A stretch of 64,000 bases of DNA from Anaerostipes sp. (GTDB taxonomy: Bacteria > Bacillota > Clostridia > Lachnospirales > Lachnospiraceae), in the NCBI GenBank assembly GCA_028697725.1, contig JAQVEG010000008.1:1-64000 (forward strand), in the 5' to 3' direction. The notes below the pieces were generated by a model. It ran no database searches. It saw only the letters and a program-made list of their open reading frames with translations, and was not told the origin of the DNA. Each line of letters begins with the position of its first letter. Positions within the stretch are counted from its first letter, which is position 1. A program made the translations under genes and the position numbers. Below, one piece after another: positions 56,569-64,000 of the stretch.

Positions 56569-57594
56569 ATGGCAAGTGCAGGAACAGATATTGGGATTGA
56601 TTTAGGTACAGCAAGTGTATTAGTATACGTAAAAGGAAAAGGTGTGGTTTTAAAAGAGCCATCTGTTGTAGCATTTGATAGAAATACTAATAAGATTAAG
56701 GCAATTGGAGAAGAAGCTAGATTGATGTTAGGTAGAACACCAGGGAACATCGTAGCAGTTCGTCCGTTACGTCAAGGAGTTATTTCAGATTATACAGTAA
56801 CTGAGAAGATGTTAAGTTACTTTATTGATAGAACAGTTGGTAAGTCTATTTTTGGTAGAAAGCCTCGCATTAGTGTCTGTGTTCCAAGTGGAGCTACAGA
56901 AGTTGAGAAAAAGGCAGTAGAAGATGCAACCTATCAGGCAGGAGCAAGAGAGGTTTCTATTATTGAAGAGCCAGTTGCTGCAGCCATTGGTGCAGGAATT
57001 GATATTTCAAAACCTTGTGGAAATATGATTGTAGATATTGGTGGTGGAACTTCTGATATCGCTGTTATTTCTTTAGGAGGAGTTGTAGTCAGCACTTCAA
57101 TTAAGGTTGCTGGAGATGATTTTGATGAAGCAATTGTCCGTTATATGAGAAAGAAACATAATCTGTTAATCGGAGAGCGTACAGCAGAAGATATTAAGAT
57201 TAATATTGGTACAGTTCATAAAAGACCAGAGAGCATAAGTATTGATGTTCGTGGTCGTAACCTTGTAACTGGACTTCCTAAGACAGTAACTGTTACTTCA
57301 GAAGAGACAGAAGAAGCATTAAGAGAAACAGCACATCAAATTATTGATGCAGTACACAATGTTCTTGAGAGAACACCACCTGAATTAGCAGCAGATATTT
57401 CAGATCGTGGAATTGTATTAACTGGTGGTGGATCATTAATCCAGGGATTAGAAGAAATTATTGCAGAGGAGACAGGAATTAATACAATGACAGCAGAAGA
57501 TGCCCTAACAGCAGTGGCTATTGGAACTGGAAAGTATGTTGAATTCTTATCAGGAGACTTTGACGATAGAAAAAAGAAGAACAAGGATAAATAA
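56569..57594 (+). CDS. mreB: Rod shape-determining protein MreB/Mbl
   Basis: DIGIDLGTASVLVYVKGKGVVLKEPSVVAFD; DIGGGTSDIAVISLGGVV. Confidence 0.95.
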   Translation: MASAGTDIGIDLGTASVLVYVKGKGVVLKEPSVVAFDRNTNKIKAIGEEARLMLGRTPGNIVAVRPLRQGVISDYTVTEKMLSYFIDRTVGKSIFGRKPRISVCVPSGATEVEKKAVEDATYQAGAREVSIIEEPVAAAIGAGIDISKPCGNMIVDIGGGTSDIAVISLGGVVVSTSIKVAGDDFDEAIVRYMRKKHNLLIGERTAEDIKINIGTVHKRPESISIDVRGRNLVTGLPKTVTVTSEETEEALRETAHQIIDAVHNVLERTPPELAADISDRGIVLTGGGSLIQGLEEIIAEETGINTMTAEDALTAVAIGTGKYVEFLSGDFDDRKKKNKDK

Positions 57595-57613
57595 GTCTGA
57601 TTATGAAAATGAG

Positions 57614-57660
57614 AAGCCAGGGTATGACGTTATATGATACCCTGGCTTATTGTGTCTTTT
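57614..57660 (+). terminator. Rho-independent terminator after mreB
   Basis: AAGCCAGGGTAT / ATACCCTGGCTT followed by a T-rich stretch. Confidence 0.75.
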
Positions 57661-57679
57661 AAGAGTAGGGGTGAGTAGG

Positions 57680-59908
57680 ATGAGTCGAATCGAAGGATAT
57701 GTGGATTATGTTCGATTTCGTAATGAGGATAATGGATATACAGTATTATCATTAGATATGGATGGGGATGAGGAAACGGTTGTTGGAATGTTTCAGTTTA
57801 TCCACGAAGGGGAGTTTTTATCTATGGATGGAGATTTTGTAGACCATCCAGTTCATGGACCGCAATTTCAGATGAAGACTTACGAGATTACCATGCCAAA
57901 TGATATTACGAGCATGGAAAGATACTTAGGTTCAGGAGCCGTCAAAGGAATTGGACCTGCCCTTGCAAAGAGAATTGTAAAGAAGTTTAAGATGGATACT
58001 TTTCGAGTGATGGAAGAGGAGCCTGAGAGACTTTCTGAAGTGAAGGGAATCAGTGAACGAAAGTCTCGAGAGATGGCTGTGGAGTTTAGTGAGAAACAGG
58101 AAATGCGACAGGCTATGATGTTTTTGTCAGGGTATGGAATCAATACGAATCTGGCAGTGAAAATATTTAAAGAATATGGGGAACATTTATATGAGGTGGT
58201 TCGCACCAACCCATATCAGATGACAGATGATATTGACGGAGTTGGATTTAAGATTGCAGATGAGATTGCACAAAAGGTGGGAATTGGATCAGATTCAGAT
58301 TTCCGTATTGTTTCTGGAATTTTCTATGTGTTGATGCAGGCATTAGGAGAAGGACATGTCTATTTGCCAAAGGAAATTCTATGCAGGAATGCAGGCAGAC
58401 TTCTAGGGGTGGCACCAGAAGATATTGAGTCTCATTTATTAGAAATGATGATTCAAAAGAAGATTGTCATGAAAGAAGAAGGGGAAGAAACCTTTATCTA
58501 TGCGGCAGTAGAATACTATCTTGAGTTAAATGTTGCCAAGATGCTTCGTGAACTGAATATTGACTATGATGTTTCTCCCTCTGAAGTTGAGACTATGATT
58601 GGTCGAATAGAAAGTAATTCTGACATTACTTTTGCACCAGAACAAAAAGAGGCGTTAGAGGCCATTGCAAGGTATGGAATTGTTATTTTAACTGGAGGAC
58701 CAGGAACAGGAAAGACAACAACGATTAATGGTATTATTCAGTATTTTGAACAGGAAGGTGCAGATATTCGTTTGGCAGCTCCAACGGGAAGAGCGGCAAA
58801 GCGTATGACAGAAGCTACAGGTGTAGAGGCCACAACAATTCATCGAATGCTTGAAATTACAGGTGGAGCAGAAGATGGTGGAACAAGTCATTTTGAAAGA
58901 AATGAGCAAAATCCATTAGAAACAGATGTAATTATTATTGATGAGATGTCCATGGTAGATCTTCAGTTAATGAGCGCTCTTCTTCGTGCAGCAATTCCAG
59001 GAACTCGATTTGTATTTGTAGGAGATTCCAATCAACTACCATCGGTTGGGGCTGGAAATGTTTTAAGAGACATGATTGATTCCAAGGAATTTAAAGTGGT
59101 TCAATTGAACCAGATTTTCCGCCAGGAAGAGGGAAGTCATATTGTAAGTTATGCCCATGCCATCAACGAGGGACAGCCCATATCTATGGATAATAAAAGT
59201 AAGGATTTCTTTTTCTTAGAAAGAGAAAGCATTGGAGATATTTTGGGGGTTATGATTTATTTAGTACGAGATAAGCTTCCTAAGTATGTAAATGCACATC
59301 CTTATGATATTCAAGTTTTAACTCCTATGAGAAAGGGAGAACTTGGTGTAGAAAAATTGAATCAAGTGCTTCAGGAATACTTAAATCCTCCAAGTGAAGA
59401 AAAAATGGAGAGACATGTGCCATTTGGTGTTCTTCGTGAAGGGGACAAGGTCATGCAGATAAAGAACAATTATCAGCAGGAATGGAAAGTGAAGAATCAA
59501 AAAGGTTTTACTGTAGATGAAGGCCTTGGGGTTTTCAATGGAGATATGGGAAGAATCAATCAGATTAATGAATACACAGAGAAGGTAACGGTTGTATTTG
59601 ATGATATTCGTGTAGTAGAATATCCATTTGCTATGTTAGATGAACTAGAACTTGCTTATGCTGTGACCATTCACAAGTCACAGGGAAGTGAATATCCAGC
59701 GGTAGTTATGCCGTTATTAACGGGACCAAGGGTACTATTTAATCGAAATTTGTTATATACAGGGGTAACAAGAGCCAAAAGCTGTATCGCAATTGTTGGA
59801 AGAAAACATACTGTAGGAGAGATGATTGCCAATGTAAATGAACAAAGGAGATACTCTACCTTAAGGCAGAGAATTTGCGAGATTGCAGCAGATGAACTGG
59901 AGATGTAA
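57680..59908 (+). CDS. recD2: ATP-dependent RecD-like DNA helicase (RecD2)
   Basis: LTGGPGTGKTTTINGII; IIDEMSMVDLQLM; VTIHKSQGSEYPAVV; GVTRAKS. Confidence 0.95.
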   Translation: MSRIEGYVDYVRFRNEDNGYTVLSLDMDGDEETVVGMFQFIHEGEFLSMDGDFVDHPVHGPQFQMKTYEITMPNDITSMERYLGSGAVKGIGPALAKRIVKKFKMDTFRVMEEEPERLSEVKGISERKSREMAVEFSEKQEMRQAMMFLSGYGINTNLAVKIFKEYGEHLYEVVRTNPYQMTDDIDGVGFKIADEIAQKVGIGSDSDFRIVSGIFYVLMQALGEGHVYLPKEILCRNAGRLLGVAPEDIESHLLEMMIQKKIVMKEEGEETFIYAAVEYYLELNVAKMLRELNIDYDVSPSEVETMIGRIESNSDITFAPEQKEALEAIARYGIVILTGGPGTGKTTTINGIIQYFEQEGADIRLAAPTGRAAKRMTEATGVEATTIHRMLEITGGAEDGGTSHFERNEQNPLETDVIIIDEMSMVDLQLMSALLRAAIPGTRFVFVGDSNQLPSVGAGNVLRDMIDSKEFKVVQLNQIFRQEEGSHIVSYAHAINEGQPISMDNKSKDFFFLERESIGDILGVMIYLVRDKLPKYVNAHPYDIQVLTPMRKGELGVEKLNQVLQEYLNPPSEEKMERHVPFGVLREGDKVMQIKNNYQQEWKVKNQKGFTVDEGLGVFNGDMGRINQINEYTEKVTVVFDDIRVVEYPFAMLDELELAYAVTIHKSQGSEYPAVVMPLLTGPRVLFNRNLLYTGVTRAKSCIAIVGRKHTVGEMIANVNEQRRYSTLRQRICEIAADELEM

Positions 59909-59910
59909 AA

Positions 59911-60621
59911 ATGGAGTTGTTAAACCTCTTATTTCCTCCAAGATGTCCCATATGTCAGGATGTTTTAGAGGATTCTAAATCTTTGATTTGTGAGAAATGC
60001 TACAAAAAAGTTATTTTTATCAAGGAGCCTTTTTGTTTTTCTTGTGGAAAGCAGTTGGAGGATCCAAGAGAAGAATTGTGTTTTGATTGTAAGAAACATC
60101 CCAAATCCTTTGACAAAGGGAGAGGGCTTTGTTTCTATAATGATGAGATGAGAGTTTCATTATCTGCAATTAAATATCACAATCAAAGAGATTTTGTAAA
60201 GTTTTATGCCGCAGAAATTAAAAAGCAAAAGAAAGTATTATTAAACTGGAATGTAGATTTAATTGTACCTGTTCCTCTGCATCTATGGAAGCAGAGAAAA
60301 CGTGGATTTAATCAGGCTATGTTATTTGCAAAAGAAATAGGGAATATTATAAATAAACCAGTGGATGATAAGTTTTTAATCAGGAGGACTTACACTACGC
60401 CGCAAAAAACACTAGGACCAATGGAACGAGTGAAAAATCTTGAACAGGCATTTGCAGTGAACCAAAAAGAAAGAAAACGAGTAGGGATTCCAAGAAGCGT
60501 TTTATTAGTAGACGATATTTATACGACAGGGGCAACCGTAGAAAGCTGTGCAAGAGCATTAAAGAAAGTGGGAGTTCAAAAAGTATATGTTTATTGTATT
60601 GCAATTGGACGAGATATATAG
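59911..60621 (+). CDS. ComF family protein / phosphoribosyltransferase
   Basis: N-terminal CPIC...CEKC zinc motif; VLLVDDIYTTGATVESCARAL PRPP motif. Confidence 0.93.
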   Translation: MELLNLLFPPRCPICQDVLEDSKSLICEKCYKKVIFIKEPFCFSCGKQLEDPREELCFDCKKHPKSFDKGRGLCFYNDEMRVSLSAIKYHNQRDFVKFYAAEIKKQKKVLLNWNVDLIVPVPLHLWKQRKRGFNQAMLFAKEIGNIINKPVDDKFLIRRTYTTPQKTLGPMERVKNLEQAFAVNQKERKRVGIPRSVLLVDDIYTTGATVESCARALKKVGVQKVYVYCIAIGRDI

Positions 60622-60633
60622 AAAAGGAGCAGC

Positions 60634-61680
60634 ATGAACAAAGAACAGGAAATGGGAGCAAGTTTATTACATTGGTATGATTTCAATGCTAGAATTCTTC
60701 CTTGGAGAGCAGATAAGAATCCATATCGAATCTGGATTTCTGAAATTATGCTTCAGCAAACTAGAGTGGAAGCAGTGAAACCATACTTTGATCGATTTAT
60801 GAAAGAACTTCCTGATGTCAATGCACTTGCCACCGTAGATGATGATAAGTTAATGAAACTCTGGGAGGGACTTGGCTATTATAATCGGGCAAGAAATCTG
60901 AAAATAGCGGCAAATGAGATTTTGGAGAATTATAATGGAAAAATACCAGCTAGCTATGATGAACTTATTTCTCTAAAAGGAATTGGAATGTATACAGCAG
61001 GAGCCATCGCCTCTATTGCGTTTAATATTTCAGTGCCAGCTGTGGATGGAAATGTTCTTCGAGTAATGGCGCGTGTACTTGGTGATGATTCGGATATTCT
61101 AAAGGATAAGACCAAGAAGGGGATGGCAAAGAAAATTGTTCCTATGATTCCAGCAGACAGACCTGGGGATTTTAATCAGGCACTGATTGAACTTGGAGCA
61201 ACAGTTTGTATTCCAAATGGTGAGCCACTTTGTGATCAGTGTCCATGGGATACTGTGTGTACAGCCTATAAAGAAGATTTGACAGGACTTCTTCCGGTGA
61301 AGACAAAGAAAAAAGAAAGAAGAATTGAGCATAAGATTGTTTTTATATTTGAGACAGAAGATCAAATTCTTATTCACAAACGAGGAAAGAAAGGACTTCT
61401 TGCAGGACTTTGGGAATTTCCAAACATAGAGGGAACTGGAATTGAAGAGGAAATCAAGGATTATCTTAAAAAATATGAATTAGAAGATGTAGGATATGAA
61501 TTTACACACAATGGAATTCATATTTTTAGCCACATTGAATGGCATATGAAAGGGGTAAAGATATTTTTAGAGAAACCAAAGCCAATGAAGGATATGCTTT
61601 GGATTCCGAAGAAGGATATGGAACGGATTTATGCGATTCCCTCTGCCTTTGAATTGTTCCGAAATTCAGTAAAAAACTAG
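60634..61680 (+). CDS. mutY: A/G-specific adenine glycosylase
   Basis: LPWRADKNPYRIWISEIMLQQTRVEAVKPYF; LKGIGMYTAGAIASIAF; C-x6-C-x2-C-x5-C cluster. Confidence 0.96.
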   Translation: MNKEQEMGASLLHWYDFNARILPWRADKNPYRIWISEIMLQQTRVEAVKPYFDRFMKELPDVNALATVDDDKLMKLWEGLGYYNRARNLKIAANEILENYNGKIPASYDELISLKGIGMYTAGAIASIAFNISVPAVDGNVLRVMARVLGDDSDILKDKTKKGMAKKIVPMIPADRPGDFNQALIELGATVCIPNGEPLCDQCPWDTVCTAYKEDLTGLLPVKTKKKERRIEHKIVFIFETEDQILIHKRGKKGLLAGLWEFPNIEGTGIEEEIKDYLKKYELEDVGYEFTHNGIHIFSHIEWHMKGVKIFLEKPKPMKDMLWIPKKDMERIYAIPSAFELFRNSVKN

Positions 61681-61769
61681 ACAAGATGGCTATGGGATAG
61701 TACAATTATAGGATGTAATATCAAAAATCCAACATGGATTTTACAATTTAATAAAGAAGGAGAAAGAGT

Positions 61770-62585
61770 ATGAAAAAGACGATTGTAGCGTTATTAGCTG
61801 TTGTTCTTTGTATGGGGACTTTGGCTGGATGTGGTTCTAGTAAAAGTAAGGATGACAAAAAGATTCTTGTGGGAGCAAGTCCATCGCCACATGCCGAGAT
61901 TTTAAAGGAGGCAGCAAAGGAATTAAAGAAAGATGGTTATACATTAGAGGTGAAAGAATACTCTGATTATGTACAGCCAAACACAGCACTTGATTCAGGG
62001 GATTTGGATGCCAACTATTTTCAGCACAAACCTTATTTAGATCAATTTAATGAGGAGAAGAAAACAAAGTTAGTATCAGCTGGAACTGTTCATTATGAAC
62101 CATTTGGAATTTTCCCAGGAAAAACAAAGAAATTATCACAGCTTAAATCTGGTGCCACAGTTGCAGTACCTAACGATACTACAAATGAAGCAAGAGCACT
62201 TTTGTTATTACAAAAGGAAGGACTTATTACTTTGAAGAAGGGTGCTGGATTAACAGCTACCAAGAAAGACATTGTAAAGAATCCAAAGAAGCTTGCAATT
62301 CAAGAAATTGAAGCCGCACAAATTCCACGTTCTTTAAAGGATGTAGATTTGGCAGTTGTCAATGGGAATTACGCTTTAGAAGCTGATTTAAGTGTTGATA
62401 AAGATGCAATTGCAGTAGAAGATGCCAAGTCTATTGGGGCAAAGACCTATGGAAATGTAGTTGCAGTCCAAAAAGGAAAGACAGATACTGCAAAGACAAA
62501 AGCTTTAATGAAGGCACTAAAAAGTGAAGCAGTAAAGAAGTACATCAATGAGAAGTATAAGGGAGCAGTTGTTCCATTATTCTAA
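61770..62585 (+). CDS. metQ: MetQ/NlpA family lipoprotein (methionine ABC substrate-binding)
   Basis: Lipobox LAGCGSS; VGASPSPHAEILKEA; YFQHKPYLDQFN. Confidence 0.93.
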   Translation: MKKTIVALLAVVLCMGTLAGCGSSKSKDDKKILVGASPSPHAEILKEAAKELKKDGYTLEVKEYSDYVQPNTALDSGDLDANYFQHKPYLDQFNEEKKTKLVSAGTVHYEPFGIFPGKTKKLSQLKSGATVAVPNDTTNEARALLLLQKEGLITLKKGAGLTATKKDIVKNPKKLAIQEIEAAQIPRSLKDVDLAVVNGNYALEADLSVDKDAIAVEDAKSIGAKTYGNVVAVQKGKTDTAKTKALMKALKSEAVKKYINEKYKGAVVPLF

Positions 62586-62638
62586 AGCTAGAATAAAGAA
62601 TAAGAAGAAATCAATTGTCAGTAGAAAAGGAGAAAGAT

Positions 62639-63403
62639 ATGAAAAAGTTATTAGTTGCAGGGTTATCATTAGTTCTTGTATGCTCTATGTTATTTGTAGG
62701 ATGTGGAAAGAAGGAAGATGCAAACAATATTCCAGAGACAATCAAAGTTGGAACAAATGCAGAATTCCCACCATTTGAATACAAGAATGATAAAGGTGAA
62801 TATGATGGATTTGATATGGCTATTATGCAGGAAGTATGTAAGAGAATTGGTTCTGAGATGAAGATTGAGAATATGGAATTTAAATCTTTGGTTGGAGCTA
62901 TGGAATCTAAGAATTTAGATGTAATCGCAGCAGGAATGACAGTAACAGATGAAAGAAAAGAAGCTGTTGATTTTACAGATTCATATTATACATCAAATCA
63001 ATATATTATTGTTAAGAAAGAAAGTAAGGTAAAGAAGCTTTCTGATTTGAATGGCAAGAAGATTGGGGTTCAAGAAGGAACTACAGGTGATTTTATAGCA
63101 TCTGGAGAGAGTAAGACTGTTAAGGATGCAACTGTAAAACGTTACAAAAAAGGTGCAGATGCAGTTGTAGCTTTAAGACAAGGTGGAGTTGATGCCGTTG
63201 TTATTGATGCCAATCCAGCAAAAGAATATGTTAAAAACAACAAAGGATTGAAGCTAATCAAAGATGAATCATCAAAAGAACAATATGTATTTGCAGTTCA
63301 AAAGGGAAATGAAAAGTTAGCAAAAGAGATTAACAAGCAATTAAAGGCAATCAAAGCAGATGGAACATACGACAAGTTAGTCAAGAAATATATCGGAAAT
63401 TAA
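62639..63403 (+). CDS. Amino-acid ABC transporter substrate-binding lipoprotein
   Basis: Lipobox FVGCGK; VGTNAEFPPFEYKNDKGEYDGFDMAIMQEVCKRIG. Confidence 0.95.
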   Translation: MKKLLVAGLSLVLVCSMLFVGCGKKEDANNIPETIKVGTNAEFPPFEYKNDKGEYDGFDMAIMQEVCKRIGSEMKIENMEFKSLVGAMESKNLDVIAAGMTVTDERKEAVDFTDSYYTSNQYIIVKKESKVKKLSDLNGKKIGVQEGTTGDFIASGESKTVKDATVKRYKKGADAVVALRQGGVDAVVIDANPAKEYVKNNKGLKLIKDESSKEQYVFAVQKGNEKLAKEINKQLKAIKADGTYDKLVKKYIGN

Positions 63404-63430
63404 TGGTGCAATAGAAAGGACCACAGTAGC

Positions 63431-64000
63431 ATGAGTGAATTTATGAGTGATTTTTATAAAGTCTTTATATATGCAGACCGCTACAAGATGTTTCTAGAGG
63501 GGTTAAGAATGACTCTTCTAGTTTCAGTTGTAGCTGTTGTTCTAGGAATTGTTCTAGGACTTGTACTTGCAATTATGAAGATGAGCGCAGTTAGGAAAGG
63601 AAGAAGAACGTTACTTTCTGTTATTGCAAATGTATACATTGATATTATTAGAGGAACACCAACAGTTGTTCAATTAATGATTATGTATTTCTTGGTTTTT
63701 CAGGCAAGAGCAGGATTTTGGGTTGGAGTTTTTACTTTTGGACTTAATAGTGCGGCATATGTAGCTGAGATTATACGTGCTGGAATCATGGCAGTTGACC
63801 AGGGGCAGATGGAAGGTGGAAGATCTTTAGGATTGTCATATGGACAAACCATGAAGGATATTATTATTCCTCAGGCAGTTAAGAATATTTTACCAGCTCT
63901 TGGAAATGAATTTATTGTATTGGTAAAAGAGACTGCAATCTTAGGATACGTTTCAATTCAAGATTTGATGAAAGCAGCAGATTTCGTTGCATCTAGAACA
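63431..64000 (+). CDS. Amino-acid ABC transporter permease (partial, runs off the right edge)
   Basis: ATG at 63431 then MSEFMSDFYKVFIYADRYKMFLEGLRMTLLVSVVAVVLGIVLGL...YIDIIRGTPTVVQLMIMYF. Confidence 0.93.
   Translation, partial: MSEFMSDFYKVFIYADRYKMFLEGLRMTLLVSVVAVVLGIVLGLVLAIMKMSAVRKGRRTLLSVIANVYIDIIRGTPTVVQLMIMYFLVFQARAGFWVGVFTFGLNSAAYVAEIIRAGIMAVDQGQMEGGRSLGLSYGQTMKDIIIPQAVKNILPALGNEFIVLVKETAILGYVSIQDLMKAADFVASRT

Noticed and set aside
1-64000. Search for CRISPR arrays, tRNA/rRNA genes, prophage structural genes and retron/DGR-type elements
   Set aside because: No spaced repeat array, cloverleaf-type sequence, reverse transcriptase or phage structural protein recognised by eye; a tRNAscan/CRISPR finder run would be decisive.

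Overview
The window is a 64 kb low-GC Firmicutes chromosome segment, most likely from a gut Lachnospiraceae (Eubacterium ramulus-like by gene content; taxonomy is inference). Genes are densely packed and mostly on the + strand. From left to right it contains: (i) a truncated type I restriction specificity gene (hsdS) reading off the left edge, next to a tyrosine recombinase; (ii) an FMN riboswitch and the ribD-ribE-ribBA-ribH operon; (iii) an Rpn-type nuclease, NUDIX, MATE, Sir2, and a NusG-II/Gx/ApbE trio; (iv) two paralogous secreted proteins of unknown function, the second interrupted by a -1 frameshift exactly at an A_AAA_AAA heptamer; (v) a DeoR regulator with an F6P-aldolase/transaldolase and a perfect 22-bp operator palindrome; (vi) the main accessory locus (about 16.0-29.7 kb), an apparently complete phloretin/phloroglucinol catabolic island. 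That island has a PhlG/phloretin-hydrolase family enzyme, an HxlR regulator, a cupin, an SDR (phloroglucinol reductase), a 3-hydroxyacyl-CoA-dehydrogenase-like protein, a cyclase-family cyclohydrolase, an MFS transporter, a BKACE-family lyase, a zinc-ribbon protein, CoA-transferase A/B, and a two-gene NuoF-tail/GltD-like flavoprotein plus [FeFe]-hydrogenase module. Three similar putative operators link the MATE, hydrolase and operon promoters. Then follow (vii) CorA, DUF4405-like and NSS transporter genes; (viii) a galactitol-type PTS locus with ADH, DhaK/DhaL and a RhaD-like aldolase; (ix) a GntR/HAD/membrane-anchored SBP/two-component/SBP/mannose-family PTS locus; (x) an SBP-5'-nucleotidase-C fusion with a hybrid histidine kinase in a region of shifted base composition; (xi) housekeeping genes (methyltransferase, mreB, recD2, comF, mutY) and metQ/amino-acid ABC genes running off the right edge. 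No CRISPR array, rRNA or tRNA was recognised. All family assignments were made by eye from the translations, with no database search.
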